Assembly (NCBI RefSeq): GCF_034314085.1
Contig: NZ_JAVIWI010000001.1
Location: 434,001-498,000 of the forward strand
Direction of reading: 5' to 3'
DNA length: 64,000 nucleotides
From: Undibacterium sp. 5I1
GTDB taxonomy: Bacteria; Pseudomonadota; Gammaproteobacteria; Burkholderiales; Burkholderiaceae_D
The notes under the pieces were generated by a model. The model saw only the letters and a list, made by a program, of their open reading frames with translations. It was not told where the DNA came from and made no database searches. Positions 1 to 9,742 of the stretch are shown piece by piece. Position 1 is the stretch's first letter; the number at the start of each line of letters is the position of its first letter. The position numbers and the translations under genes are program-made.

Positions 1-687
1 CCTTTTTTATTATCGCTACCGATCGCTTTTTTTCTCAGTGCTCTCGCCGGATTAGTGCTGGAGCGGGTTTTGTACCGTCGTCTATATAAATCCAGCCATT
101 TGGATCAGGTCTTGTTTTCTATCGGTCTGACGTTTGTGGCAGTGGCTGGTGCAACCTATATCTGGGGGCCGACGCAGCAACCTGTGCTGTTGCCGGAGTG
201 GCTGCGCGGGCAAATCAATCTGCTGGGATTGGATGTTGGCGCCTACCGTGTATTTTTGATTGCGGTTGTGATTGTGGTTACGTCAGCCTTGGCATATTTG
301 ATAGAGCGTACTCGCTTCGGTGCACAAATCCGCGCCTCGGTAGATAACAGTCTGGCGTCGGCGGGTTTGGGGATTCATGTCAGTCGGGTATTTTCGCTGA
401 CCTTTGCACTGGGCTCTGGCTTAGCGGGTTTAGGTGGTGGTTTAGGGATCGATTTGCTAGGACTCGATCCGACTTTTCCAATCAAATACCTGGTGTATTT
501 TTTACTTGTAGTCGCGGTTGGTGGTGCCGGTAGCATCAAAGGTACTTTGATTGCTGCATTGATACTCGGCATCTTCGATGTGGCTGGAAAATACTATGTG
601 CCTTCGGTTGGCGCGTTTGTGATTTACGGTTTGATGGTGGTGCTGCTGATTTTGTATCCGTCCGGTTTGATGGGGAAAAAATCATGA
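1..687 (+). CDS. livH: Branched-chain amino acid ABC transporter permease (LivH type), 5' truncated by window
   Basis: This is the first inner-membrane permease of a hydrophobic amino-acid uptake (HAAT) ABC importer. The frame is open from base 1, so the true start lies outside the window; about 228 residues are visible. The protein is a series of hydrophobic segments with the family's cytoplasmic loop around 'RTRFGAQIRA', followed by a Gly/Leu-rich stretch and the typical C-terminal 'LYPSGLMGKK' tail. Its stop overlaps the next permease start as ATGA, so the two are translationally coupled. The order permease, permease, ATPase, ATPase matches LivHMGF or UrtBCDE. The substrate (Leu/Ile/Val, urea or another amide) cannot be told from sequence alone. 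Confidence 0.9.
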   Translation, partial: PFLLSLPIAFFLSALAGLVLERVLYRRLYKSSHLDQVLFSIGLTFVAVAGATYIWGPTQQPVLLPEWLRGQINLLGLDVGAYRVFLIAVVIVVTSALAYLIERTRFGAQIRASVDNSLASAGLGIHVSRVFSLTFALGSGLAGLGGGLGIDLLGLDPTFPIKYLVYFLLVVAVGGAGSIKGTLIAALILGIFDVAGKYYVPSVGAFVIYGLMVVLLILYPSGLMGKKS

Positions 688-1700
688 CTACATCACTAGA
701 TCAAACCCATGGCGCAGCCAGTTTGCCCTCAGGACGTTGGACTAAATTGGAAATCGTTTTTTGGATTTTGCCCGTTGCCGCATTTTTTCTTTTTCCAAAT
801 TACTTGGTGTTGGGTAGTCAGATTTTGATTGTTGGTCTGTTTGCCGTCTCACTCGATCTGATGTTGGGGTATGCGGGTATTGTTTCGCTCGGACATGCTG
901 CCTTTTTTGGTCTGGGTGCATACACTGCCGGACTGTTATCGGTACATGGTTGGGGCGAGCCTTTGAGTGGTTTGTTGATTGCCGCTTTGGTGGCAGCTAT
1001 AGTGGGATTTTGTGTGAGCTTTTTGGTTGTGCGCGGTCAGGATTTAACGCGCTTAATGGTGACGCTGGGTATTGGTCTGATGCTGTTTGAGGCGGCTAAC
1101 AAAATGGCATTTATCACTGGCGGCGTGGATGGATTATCCGGCATGATGGTGGGTAAAGTACTTGGCTTTGAGTTTGATTTGTATGGGAAAACGGCATATT
1201 GGTACAGCCTGATTGTCCTATTTATTTTATTTGTGATCTTACGTCGGCTGGTGAATTCTCCGTTTGGTCTGAGCTTGCGCGGTATCCGGGAAGGTGGCAA
1301 GCGTATGCCAGCGATCGGTGCCAATGTGCAACGTCAATTGATCACTATTTTCACCATCAGCGCAGCTGTCGCCGGTGTTGCTGGCGCCTTGCTGGCGCAG
1401 ACGACGCAGTTTGTCGGACTGGATAGTCTTGGGTTTCCGCGCTCGGCGGAAATTTTAATTTTGCTGGTATTGGGTGGAACCGGACGCTTGTATGGCGGCC
1501 TGATCGGTGCGGCAGTGTACATGCTGGCACAAGATTTTATCTCTGCACAAAATCCCGCTTATTGGCAATTCTGGATAGGATTATTGCTGATATTTATTGT
1601 TCTGTTTGCGCGTGGCGGATTGCTCGGCGGGCTCGATAAAATGCGAGATTATCTGATATCAAAATGGGATCAAGCCAAATCAAAAGGACAGAGCTTATGA
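684..1700 (+). CDS. livM: Branched-chain amino acid ABC transporter permease (LivM type)
   Basis: This is the second membrane subunit of the HAAT importer and pairs with the upstream LivH-like protein to form the translocation pore. It has 338 residues, normal for LivM, with about nine to ten hydrophobic segments. The family landmarks are visible: 'LGYAGIVSLGHAAFFGLGAY' in the first third and a loop 'NSPFGLSLRGIREG' that contacts the ATPase. The start overlaps the livH stop (ATGA) and the end overlaps the livG start, so the four genes form one operon. No regulatory site is visible inside the operon. Confidence 0.92.
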   Translation: MTTSLDQTHGAASLPSGRWTKLEIVFWILPVAAFFLFPNYLVLGSQILIVGLFAVSLDLMLGYAGIVSLGHAAFFGLGAYTAGLLSVHGWGEPLSGLLIAALVAAIVGFCVSFLVVRGQDLTRLMVTLGIGLMLFEAANKMAFITGGVDGLSGMMVGKVLGFEFDLYGKTAYWYSLIVLFILFVILRRLVNSPFGLSLRGIREGGKRMPAIGANVQRQLITIFTISAAVAGVAGALLAQTTQFVGLDSLGFPRSAEILILLVLGGTGRLYGGLIGAAVYMLAQDFISAQNPAYWQFWIGLLLIFIVLFARGGLLGGLDKMRDYLISKWDQAKSKGQSL

Positions 1701-2503
1701 ACGCCGCTCATTTGATGATTGATCGCAGCAGTACTGAACTTGCACATGAAGGTCAACAGATTGCATTACGTACTCAAGGTCTATCCAAGGTATGGGGTAC
1801 GTTTAAAGCAAATACGGATATTTCACTCTCATTCGCTAAAGGTGGCAGGCATGCTTTAATTGGCCCGAATGGCGCTGGTAAAACCACCTTCATCAATTTA
1901 CTCACAGGTAGCATTGCACCGACTACTGGCCAAGTATTTTTAGACGATCAAGATATCACCCACTTGCCGCAACATCAGCGTGTTAAGCGCGGGATGACCC
2001 GGACTTTTCAGATCAACACCTTGTTTGCCGGATTGACCGTGCTGGAATCCGTCGTGCTGGTGATTTGCGAACGTCAGGGGAATAGTCGGGTTTGGTATAA
2101 AACCGTTGCGCAACAAAGCTCGGCGATAGAGGAGGCGATGGCGTTGCTCGGTTCGCTCAAACTAGAGCAAGAGGCGCAGCGATTGACAGCGAGTCTACCC
2201 TATGGAAAGCAGCGTTTGGTCGAGATTGCCTTAGCACTCGCTACCCAGCCGAAAGTCTTGTTGCTCGACGAGCCGGCAGCAGGGATTCCTTCCGCAGAAA
2301 GTGCCGAGTTATTTGAGGTAATCGCCGGTCTACCGCGCGAGGTGACGATACTTTTTATTGAGCACGATATGGGCCTGGTATTTCAATTTGCAGAACGGAT
2401 TACCGTCCTGGTTGGCGGCAAGGTATTGGTTGAAGGCACTCCAGCCGAGATCGCCTCAGACCCAAGGGTGAAAGAAGTCTATCTGGGAGAAGCGCATGAC
2501 TGA
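1697..2503 (+). CDS. livG: Branched-chain amino acid ABC transporter ATP-binding protein (LivG type)
   Basis: This is the first ATPase subunit of the importer. Walker A is 'GPNGAGKTT' and Walker B is 'VLLLDEPAAGI'. The signature region is altered: 'LPYGKQRLVEIALAL' replaces LSGGQ, as is usual in LivG. The C-terminal 'IASDPRVKEVYLGE' is the LivG hallmark. I chose the ATG at 1697, which overlaps the livM stop and has AAAGGA upstream. A longer frame from 1664 would run into livM and add residues unlike the family. It overlaps livF by 8 bases. Confidence 0.92.
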   Translation: MNAAHLMIDRSSTELAHEGQQIALRTQGLSKVWGTFKANTDISLSFAKGGRHALIGPNGAGKTTFINLLTGSIAPTTGQVFLDDQDITHLPQHQRVKRGMTRTFQINTLFAGLTVLESVVLVICERQGNSRVWYKTVAQQSSAIEEAMALLGSLKLEQEAQRLTASLPYGKQRLVEIALALATQPKVLLLDEPAAGIPSAESAELFEVIAGLPREVTILFIEHDMGLVFQFAERITVLVGGKVLVEGTPAEIASDPRVKEVYLGEAHD

Positions 2504-3197
2504 CTTACTCACAGTAGATAAACTCACCGCCGGCTATGGCGAGTCCGTGGTGCTGGAAGATATTTCTTTCAGCCTAAAACAAGGTGATAGTCTGGCGCTG
2601 CTAGGGCGTAATGGTGCGGGTAAAACCACCTTGCTCGTCAGCCTGATGGGTATCACACAACAACACGGTGGCCGCATACATTGGCGTGGCAATGACATCA
2701 ATCCTATGGCAACGCATAAGCGTGCTAACGCAGGTTTGGGGTGGGTGCCACAAGAGCGATATATGTTTCCATCGTTGACGGTTGAGGAGCATTTAAGCGT
2801 TGTGGCTCGTCCGGGGCCGTGGAATATTAAAAAGATTTACGATATCTTTCCGCGACTAGAAGAGCGTCGCGGCAATATGGGCAATCAACTCTCCGGTGGC
2901 GAGCAGCAAATGGTGGCCATTGCCCGTGCGCTGATGACGAATCCCAGATTGTTATTGCTGGATGAACCGATGGAGGGGCTAGCGCCGATCATCGTGCAAG
3001 ATCTGGCACAAGTGATCCGCAAGCTGATCAGCGAAGAAGGCATGGCAGTCATCGTGGTAGAGCAACACGCCAAACTGGCTTTATCAATGACGCAAAATGC
3101 GATGGTGTTGGAGCGTGGACGTATCGTGCATCAATCGGATAGTGCGAGTTTGATGGCAGATGCCGCTACACTGACTCGTCTGGTTGCGGTGGCCTAA
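2496..3197 (+). CDS. livF: Branched-chain amino acid ABC transporter ATP-binding protein (LivF type)
   Basis: This is the second ATPase of the importer. Its 233 residues are standard for LivF. It carries Walker A 'GRNGAGKTT', signature 'LSGGEQQMVAIARAL', Walker B 'LLLLDEPMEGL' and the switch His in 'VVEQHAKLAL'. The sequence 'LGWVPQERYMFPSLTVEEHL' is typical of the LivF/UrtE group. It is the last gene of the operon; the cognate binding protein is probably the convergent gene at 3613-4788. Downstream lie repeat sequences and a terminator hairpin. Confidence 0.92.
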   Translation: MTDLLTVDKLTAGYGESVVLEDISFSLKQGDSLALLGRNGAGKTTLLVSLMGITQQHGGRIHWRGNDINPMATHKRANAGLGWVPQERYMFPSLTVEEHLSVVARPGPWNIKKIYDIFPRLEERRGNMGNQLSGGEQQMVAIARALMTNPRLLLLDEPMEGLAPIIVQDLAQVIRKLISEEGMAVIVVEQHAKLALSMTQNAMVLERGRIVHQSDSASLMADAATLTRLVAVA

Positions 3198-3223
3198 AGG
3201 CTTAGTGATTTAGTAATTTAGTT

Positions 3224-3324
3224 AGGACTCACGCGAAACCGCCCCAGCTGCGTTGCAACGCCTCGCCGCACTAAAGTACTGTCTTCGTCGCTGCGCCTTG
3301 CTGGGACAATTTTGCGTAAGTCCT
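3224..3324. repeat. Dispersed element with AGGACTTACGC-type inverted ends (copy 1)
   Basis: An intergenic element of 101 bp. The left end AGGACTCACGC and right end TTTTGCGTAAGTCCT are inverted copies of each other. The right half, from ACTAAAGTA through TCTTCGTCGCT to GGGACAAT, is nearly identical to the copy at 15551-15660. No coding capacity is seen. It resembles a MITE or an insertion-sequence relic. Confidence 0.75.
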
Positions 3325-3347
3325 ATTTAGTAATGCCTTATTTATGT

Positions 3348-3555
3348 AGGACTCACGCAAAAACTAAAAAATCTTACCATAGAGGCGCAGAGAAACAACA
3401 AAGCAAGAGAACGGCAGGTTTTCGCTGTTCTCGTGATTTTCTCTCTATTTTTTGTTCCTCTGTGTATTTGTGTTAAGGGGTCTTGATGTTCCAGATTCAG
3501 ACATCGGGCTCCATCTGAATGGCAGTAAGTAGCTTGTCGTTTTTGTATAAGTCCT
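3348..3555. repeat. Dispersed element with AGGACTTACGC-type inverted ends (copy 2, different interior)
   Basis: The ends AGGACTCACGCAAAAA (3348) and TTTTTGTATAAGTCCT (ending 3555) are inverted relatives of the ends of copy 1, only 23 bp away. The interior is different: a purine-rich segment with AGAGGCGCAGAG and a pyrimidine-rich segment with TTCCTCTGTG that partly complement each other. It is non-coding and fills the space between livF and the convergent binding-protein gene. Confidence 0.55.
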
Positions 3556-3564
3556 GAATCAAAT

Positions 3565-3599
3565 AAAAAAGCTTGGCAATTTACTCGCCAGGCTTTTTT
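3565..3599 (-). terminator. Rho-independent terminator, probably bidirectional
   Basis: Stem AAAAAAGCTTGGC pairs with GCCAGGCTTTTTT around an 8-base loop. It sits 13 bases past the stop of the minus-strand binding-protein gene and has A/T tracts on both sides, so it could also stop read-through from the liv operon. Confidence 0.85.
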
Positions 3600-3612
3600 A
3601 TTTCGGTAATGT

Positions 3613-4788
3613 TTATTTACCCGTATCTTTCATGTCCAAGAACTTATCAAACTCGACATTAAATAATTCGCCGCCGACCTTCTCTACTTTGCGCACATAG
3701 ACTGTTTGTATGATGTCCCGGGTTGTCGGATCGATCATGATGGGGCCACGCGGGCTCATCATTTTCAGCCCTTTTAAAATTGCCATGGCTTTGTCACCAT
3801 CGATTTTGCCGTTGAGCTTTTTAGACACTTCATAAATTGCCGCCATCCCGTCATACGCAGCTACTGCCATAAAATTAGCCCGACCTGCACCTGGATTCGC
3901 TTCTGCAAAATTTTTCAGGAAGGCTTTATTTTCTGGTGAGTTATGTGCAGCAGAATAGTGGAATGTTGTGATCACGCCCAGAGTGGCGTCACCCATTGCA
4001 GGCAAAACATGGTCGTCAGTCAGATCGCCAGTGGCAATGACTTTGATGCCTGCTTCTGCCAAGCCACGCTCCCGATAACCTTTCATGAATGCCACGCCTT
4101 GTTCACCAGCTGGTACGAAGATAAAAACAGCTTCCGGTTTTGCGTCTTTAATTCTTTGGATGTAGGGAGCAAATTCCGGGTTACGTAAAGGAACGCGGAT
4201 GGATTCTGTGATGCTGCCACCGCCACCGACAAAATTGGTTTTAAACGCAGTTTCGGCATCAATACCTGGACCATAATCGGCTACCAGTGTCACTACTTTT
4301 TTAATATTGTTTTTTATTGCCCAAGTCGCCATCGGACCAGACACTTGCGGCAAGGTCATCGAGAATCGTGCGATGTAATTTGACTTTGTCGTGATGATTG
4401 AGGTTGCCGCATTCATGATGATCATCGGCTTTTTTGCCTGCTCAGCAATCGGCGCGACTGCTAATGCTTCCGGTGTCAAACCAAAGCCTGCCAGAAAATC
4501 GACTTTATCTCTTACTACCAATTCTTGTGCTAAACGCTTGGCTACGTCTGGTGCAGGACCGGTCGTGTCCTTAATGATAATTTCAATTTTTTTACCAGCA
4601 ACCTTGTCACCATATTGATGCATATAGGCCTTAATACCACCCTCAATCTGTTTGCCATAATCTGCAAACGGACCAGAAAATGCAGCTACGACGCCTACTT
4701 TAATGGTTTCTTCTGCCTGTGCTGCCAAACTGCTGGCAGCCAGACACAATGCACTTAGGGTAAGTGTCAGATATTTTTTGAATTGCAT
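3613..4788 (-). CDS. Branched-chain amino acid ABC transporter periplasmic substrate-binding protein
   Basis: A 391-residue type I periplasmic binding protein (LivK/Peripla_BP_6 family). An N-terminal signal peptide with core 'LTLTLSALCLAASSLAAQAEE' regions ends near residue 25. The mature protein begins with 'TIKVGVVAAFSGPFADYGKQ', the typical opening of this family. It lies convergent to the liv operon and is the likely ligand-capturing subunit for it. The ligand cannot be deduced; this family covers Leu/Ile/Val, amides, urea and aromatic acids. The gene is preceded by a good AGGAG (CAGGAGACACTC) before the ATG at 4788. Confidence 0.88.
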   Translation of the reverse strand: MQFKKYLTLTLSALCLAASSLAAQAEETIKVGVVAAFSGPFADYGKQIEGGIKAYMHQYGDKVAGKKIEIIIKDTTGPAPDVAKRLAQELVVRDKVDFLAGFGLTPEALAVAPIAEQAKKPMIIMNAATSIITTKSNYIARFSMTLPQVSGPMATWAIKNNIKKVVTLVADYGPGIDAETAFKTNFVGGGGSITESIRVPLRNPEFAPYIQRIKDAKPEAVFIFVPAGEQGVAFMKGYRERGLAEAGIKVIATGDLTDDHVLPAMGDATLGVITTFHYSAAHNSPENKAFLKNFAEANPGAGRANFMAVAAYDGMAAIYEVSKKLNGKIDGDKAMAILKGLKMMSPRGPIMIDPTTRDIIQTVYVRKVEKVGGELFNVEFDKFLDMKDTGK

Positions 4789-4978
4789 GAGTGTCTCCTG
4801 ATGGATGTATTGCTAGGATGCTTAAGCATTTTATTTTTTATTGACTGTGAAGCGCAATGGACTACGGCTTACTAATCACAAACGATTATCCATATTTTGA
4901 TCCATTCAGCAAGGCGTTGGGCGGTTATCGAACGATTTGTAAAAAATGAACAAACGTCCCATAAACTCCCTCTCCTGA

Positions 4979-6802
4979 CTATTTACTGACTGCTTTTGTT
5001 CTCTCCTCTAGCCATGCTTTTGCTGCACCGCTGACGCGTTGTGACAAGCGTTCTAAGACGGTCGCGTGGTAATCATTGAGCCATGCCAATTCGTCCTCAC
5101 GGATTATTGTCATATCGATGCAGCGGGTGTCGATTGGGCAGAGTGTCAGAGTCTCAAACTTGAGATAGTCGCCAAACTCGCCTTGATGACCGACGATATT
5201 GAGCATCAGATTTTCTATCCGCACTCCCCATTTGCCTGGACGATAAATGCCCGGCTCGTTGGAAGTAATCATGCCTGCTTCCATTGCGTTATGTGCCTCT
5301 GGAATAGCGCCCGAGATAGATTGCGGACCTTCATGTACATTTAGAAAGTAGCCTACGCCGTGGCCGGTACCGTGACCGTAGTTAATGCCCTCGGCCCAGA
5401 TCGGTGCTCGTGCCAGAGCATCTAACATCGGTGACAGCGTGCTACGCGGGAACTGCGCACGTGACAAATTGATCATGCCTTTTAAAACCAAGGTGAAGTC
5501 GCGTTTTTGTTCGGCTGATACCACGCCAATTGGCATCACGCGGGTGATGTCGGTGGTGCCGTTGAGGTATTGGCCACCGGAATCGATCAGCAGCAAGCCA
5601 TTGCCTTCGATGACCGCATGCGATTCTGGGAGAGCGCGGTAGTGGGGCATCGCGCCATTGCCGTTAAAGCCAGCGATCGTACCAAAGCTGGCAGAGACGA
5701 AGTTAGGCTGACGTGCGCGGGCCGCAGTAATTTTTTCGTCAATGGTCAGTTCTGTGATGACTTCTTTGCCCAGCGATGCTTCCAGCCAGCTAAAAAATTC
5801 ACATAATGCGGCGCCATCTTGCTCCATCGCTTCACGTACAAATTGCGCTTCTTGTGGAGTCTTACGGGATTTTGCAAATACCGATGGGTTGATTGCCTCA
5901 ATTACTTTGACCGAAGCTGGTACTGCCTGGCGGAAAGAGTAGGTGATGCGGCGCGGGTCTATCAGCAAACTGCTATTTGCTGGCAACGCAGCCAAGGCGC
6001 TGGCAGCTTGCGCGTAGTCGGCGATAAACACACCGTCTTTTGCTAATACTTCTACCAGAGCAGCAGGTACTTTGCCATGAGAGACAAACAAGGCAGCACT
6101 GTCTTGACTGATCAGTGCGTGCCCGACAAATACCGGGTTATAGCTGACATCGGCACCGCGCAGATTGAAGATCCAAGCCAGATCATCTACGGTAGAAACA
6201 AAATGCCAGTCCGCCGCTTTGATACGCATTTGCTCACGCACAAGGGCTAGTTTGTCTTGACGACTGACCACCGCAAATGGTGCCAGATGTTCATAGATAG
6301 CGGCTTGCGGCAGATCAGGGCGACCGGACCAGATAGTTTGTAATAAGTCTTTGCTAGTGTCCAATTTACTGCCTCTAACTTGCAGCGCCTGCTCAAGCAT
6401 GCGAGCCATCGCTAGCCCAAGCACGGCGCCGTCTACGCCAACGGTTTGTCCTGCTTGCATGGTGCTGGCGAGCCAATCAAGATGCAGTGTGGCAGCAGCA
6501 GAATTGATTTTCATCATCTGTATGCCAGTAGGGGCTAGTTCTTGCTCTGCCTGACTCCAATAACGGCTGTCAACCCACAATCCGGCAAAATCTGCCGTCA
6601 CGATTAGAGTGCCGACCGACCCGGTGAAGCCAGAATATTGCTCGCGGCCTTGCCAGCGCTGTGGCAAATATTCAGACAAATGCGGATCAGCCGAGGGAAT
6701 AATGTAGGCATCTAAACCCGCAGTTTTCATTGCTGCGCGCAATTGGACCAGACGTGCAGGGATAGGGGAGGTAACTGCGGCGGGGCTAAGTGGGCTATTC
6801 AT
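4979..6802 (-). CDS. Xaa-Pro aminopeptidase (M24B family, long form)
   Basis: A cytoplasmic metallopeptidase that removes an N-terminal residue preceding proline. At about 607 residues it is the long, three-domain type: two creatinase-like N-terminal domains ('LRAAMKTAGLDAYIIPSADP' and a second near residues 185-310) and a C-terminal pita-bread domain. The M24 metal ligands are in place: Asp in 'LLLIDSGGQ' and 'TTDITR', His in 'GHGTGHGVG', Glu in 'TSNEPGIY' and 'RIENL'. I chose the ATG at 6802; a TTG 33 bases upstream would add a non-conserved extension. Neither start has a strong ribosome-binding site. The gene stands alone. Confidence 0.85.
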   Translation of the reverse strand: MNSPLSPAAVTSPIPARLVQLRAAMKTAGLDAYIIPSADPHLSEYLPQRWQGREQYSGFTGSVGTLIVTADFAGLWVDSRYWSQAEQELAPTGIQMMKINSAAATLHLDWLASTMQAGQTVGVDGAVLGLAMARMLEQALQVRGSKLDTSKDLLQTIWSGRPDLPQAAIYEHLAPFAVVSRQDKLALVREQMRIKAADWHFVSTVDDLAWIFNLRGADVSYNPVFVGHALISQDSAALFVSHGKVPAALVEVLAKDGVFIADYAQAASALAALPANSSLLIDPRRITYSFRQAVPASVKVIEAINPSVFAKSRKTPQEAQFVREAMEQDGAALCEFFSWLEASLGKEVITELTIDEKITAARARQPNFVSASFGTIAGFNGNGAMPHYRALPESHAVIEGNGLLLIDSGGQYLNGTTDITRVMPIGVVSAEQKRDFTLVLKGMINLSRAQFPRSTLSPMLDALARAPIWAEGINYGHGTGHGVGYFLNVHEGPQSISGAIPEAHNAMEAGMITSNEPGIYRPGKWGVRIENLMLNIVGHQGEFGDYLKFETLTLCPIDTRCIDMTIIREDELAWLNDYHATVLERLSQRVSGAAKAWLEERTKAVSK

Positions 6803-7062
6803 GGATATCTGACCGTGGTGAGTTGATCGGTTCAATCAAGTACTACAAAAAGGTAAATGGAGTATATCTCATGGGCAATCTATTGAGAAATCTCTACAGG
6901 ATTTTTTGTTAAACGAATGTGCGAATACCGCGCCAGTTTGATGTCTTGAGTTAATTTTTGATGTGGGGCAGTGCTGACTGGAGCTGATGTGGGCGTAACT
7001 ATTTACTTGTTAACCTGGCAATTGAAAATGGCAATTCAATTTGCCTCATTGGTCTGGTACCT

Positions 7063-7149
7063 CGTTGCTCCTGCGAAGGCAGGAGTCCAGTGTCTTTGCT
7101 TAAGTAACTAACGCCGCTGGATTCCTGCCAAGAGCGTGCAGGAATGACG
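7063..7149. repeat. Palindromic REP-like element (CGAAGGC / TCCAG type)
   Basis: Two inverted half-sites: a left arm CTCCTGCGAAGGCAGGAGTC and a right arm running GGATTCCTGCC to GCAGGAATGACG. A related half element occurs at 63909-63948. Repeats of this kind are common between genes in Beta- and Gammaproteobacteria. The intergenic space 6803-7477 holds this element and an ATATACTCCCC element; the remainder shows nothing recognisable. Confidence 0.65.
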
Positions 7150-7273
7150 TATTTTATAGATAGCACTGCTTTCTCTTATTCCGCACGTGCCAGATCTTTC
7201 AACCTATTCTTTTAACCTATTCGATTGCCGGAACAATCATTTACATAATTGAGAGAGACATTGATCAGATTTC

Positions 7274-7355
7274 ATATACTCCCCATAAAAATTTGCAAAA
7301 TACGTCGATTGTCCAGGTTTTGTTTGGACGATTAAAATATACCTATGGGGAGTAT
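7274..7355 (+). repeat. ATATACTCCCC element, copy 1
   Basis: An 82-bp element with ends ATATACTCCCCATA and TATGGGGAGTAT, an inner inverted pair TTGTCCA/TGGAC around a 9-base loop, and the asymmetric motif TTAAAATATAC on the right side that fixes its orientation. It is one of seven related copies in the window. It lies between the metG 3' end and the peptidase gene start. Confidence 0.85.
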
Positions 7356-7477
7356 TTTATTGATATGAGAGATTTAAATCGCTGAGTGAGCTATTGCTTA
7401 TTCCTATCTGCTTTAGTCACTCAGCGTATTTTTTGACAAACTTGATTTGCAAACTAGATTCGCCAACCCGTCGCGGA

Positions 7478-9583
7478 TTAGCGTACCCGCATACCCGGTT
7501 GCGCACCAGGCCAGGCCTCCAGAATATACAAACCTGGATTAGCTTTTTCATCCTCGGCAGACGCAGCCAATACCATGCCTTCAGAAATACCAAACTTCAT
7601 CTTGCGTGGCGCCAGATTAGCAACCATCACGGTGAACTTACCGATCAGTTGTTCTGGCTGGTAGGCAGATTTAATACCGGAAAACACGTTACGCAGGCGA
7701 CCTTCGCCAACATCCAGAGTCAGGCGCAGTAATTTGTCTGAGCCGTCGACGTGCTCGCAGTTGACGATTTTGGCGATGCGCAAATCAATTTTTGAAAAAT
7801 CATCAATCTTAATTTCCGGCGCTAACGCTTCGATCTCGCTGGTAGCGGGCGATTCTACTGGTGCGGTTGGCGCTGCTGAGTTTGCTGCTGAAGCTACTGC
7901 TGGTGTTGATACAGCAGCGACAACTTCAGTAGGTGCGTCGAACAATTGATCGAAAATTTTAATATCCACACGTTGCATCAGATGCGTGTACGGCAGCACT
8001 TTATGCAGATGTGGTAGCGGTGTTGTAACATCCGCCCATTGCAAAGGAGCTATTTGCAATTGTGCCTCGACCTGTGCAGCGAGCTGCGGTAACACTGGCT
8101 TCAAGAAGATGGTCAGAATGCGGAAGGCTTCTAACAAGCGACTACAAACTTCCTGCAATTTGGCATCGTTCTCTGGCTTTTTAGCGAGTTCCCAAGGCTT
8201 ATTCGCATCGACATAAGCGTTGATGATGTCAGCTTGATCCATGATGGCGCGCAAGGCTTTACCGTAATCACGCGCTTCATAGTAAGCCTGAATATCCGGC
8301 GACACTTTACGTAGGTTACTGATAAATGCATCGTCCGCCGTCGCCCAGTCGGTCACGATTGCACCGTCAAACCGCTTGGTGATAAAACCTGCCGCACGGC
8401 TGGCGATATTGACGTATTTACCAATCAGATCAGCGTTCACACGAGCGACGAAGTCTTCAGGATTCATATCCAGATCTTCAACTTTAGAATTCAATTTGGC
8501 TGCGAAGTAATAGCGTAGCCACTCAGGATTCATACCGATATCAAGATAACGCAGTGGAGAAATACCAGTGCCGCGCGACTTTGACATTTTTTCGCCAGAG
8601 ACCGTGACAAAGCCATGCGCATACACATTATCTGGTGTTTTGTAGCCAGAAAATTTCAGCATGGCAGGCCAGAACAAGGTGTGGAAATAAGTAATATCTT
8701 TGCCGATAAAATGGATCTGCTCCGTCGTCGGATCAGCCATAAAGGCATCGTAATCACGACCGATTTTGCCAAAATAGTTTTTTAAGGATGCCAGATAGCC
8801 AACAGGCGCATCCAGCCAGACATAAAAATATTTACCCGGTTGATCAGGGATTTCAATGCCAAAGTAGGGCGCGTCGCGGCTGATGTCCCAGTCACCCAAA
8901 CCACCTTCACCTTCTAGCCATTCTTTGCATTTGTTGGCGACTTCGGACTGCAGGCGATTATCTTTGAGTGCCCAGCCGCGTAAGAACTCTACGCATTTTT
9001 CATCTGATAATTTAAAGAAAAAATGTTCAGACGATTTCATCACGGGCGTAGCGCCGGTCAGTACTGAGTACGGATTTTTTACTTCCGTCGGTGAGTACAC
9101 CGCGCTACAAACTTCGCAAGAATCACCATATTGATCCTTCGCGCCGCATTTCGGGCATTCGCCTTTAATGTAGCGGTCTGGCAAAAACATATTTTTAACA
9201 GGATCAAAAAACTGCTCTATCGTTTTGCTGGTGATGAAGCCTGCTGCTTTTAGTTTGCGATAAATGTCTTGCGACAGCGCGTGATTTTCCGGGCCATCGG
9301 TAGAGTGCCAGTTATCAAAAGTAATATGGAAACCATCCAGATATTGCTTACGCCCGGCCGCGATATTCGCTACAAATTCTTGCGGCGTGATGCCCGCTTT
9401 TTCCGCGGCAATCATGATCGGCGCACCATGCGCATCGTCGGCACCGACGAAATGCACTTCGTTACCCGACATTCGCTGATGACGTACCCAAATATCAGCC
9501 TGGATATATTCCATGATGTGGCCTAGGTGGAACGGTGCATTAGCGTAGGGCAGGGCGGTAGTAACGAACAGCTTGCGTGTCAT
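7478..9583 (-). CDS. metG: Methionyl-tRNA synthetase
   Basis: A class I aminoacyl-tRNA synthetase that charges tRNA-Met. From the ATG at 9583 it has 701 residues. The HIGH-type motif is 'HLGH' at 19-22, zinc-binding Cys pairs are at 143/146 and 156/159, and KMSKS is at 332-336. After the anticodon-binding helical domain a low-complexity Ala/Pro/Thr linker leads to a C-terminal Trbp111-like dimerisation and tRNA-binding domain ('[12 protein letters not shown]'). A TTG at 9628 would extend the N-terminus by 15 residues, but the family starts at '[15 protein letters not shown]', so I rejected it. Confidence 0.96.
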   Translation of the reverse strand: MTRKLFVTTALPYANAPFHLGHIMEYIQADIWVRHQRMSGNEVHFVGADDAHGAPIMIAAEKAGITPQEFVANIAAGRKQYLDGFHITFDNWHSTDGPENHALSQDIYRKLKAAGFITSKTIEQFFDPVKNMFLPDRYIKGECPKCGAKDQYGDSCEVCSAVYSPTEVKNPYSVLTGATPVMKSSEHFFFKLSDEKCVEFLRGWALKDNRLQSEVANKCKEWLEGEGGLGDWDISRDAPYFGIEIPDQPGKYFYVWLDAPVGYLASLKNYFGKIGRDYDAFMADPTTEQIHFIGKDITYFHTLFWPAMLKFSGYKTPDNVYAHGFVTVSGEKMSKSRGTGISPLRYLDIGMNPEWLRYYFAAKLNSKVEDLDMNPEDFVARVNADLIGKYVNIASRAAGFITKRFDGAIVTDWATADDAFISNLRKVSPDIQAYYEARDYGKALRAIMDQADIINAYVDANKPWELAKKPENDAKLQEVCSRLLEAFRILTIFLKPVLPQLAAQVEAQLQIAPLQWADVTTPLPHLHKVLPYTHLMQRVDIKIFDQLFDAPTEVVAAVSTPAVASAANSAAPTAPVESPATSEIEALAPEIKIDDFSKIDLRIAKIVNCEHVDGSDKLLRLTLDVGEGRLRNVFSGIKSAYQPEQLIGKFTVMVANLAPRKMKFGISEGMVLAASAEDEKANPGLYILEAWPGAQPGMRVR

Positions 9584-9742
9584 GGTAGTGATACTTTGCG
9601 AATGGAAAATTAAGGGGGGTGGTTTCAACTAAAAACAATGAAGACTGTTATTCTAACAGCGAAAAAGGTCTAGTCTTTTAAGGGTTTTATCAGTCATACG
9701 GGAGTTTTACGCTAGACTGGCAAAAAATTTACGGAGAATTGC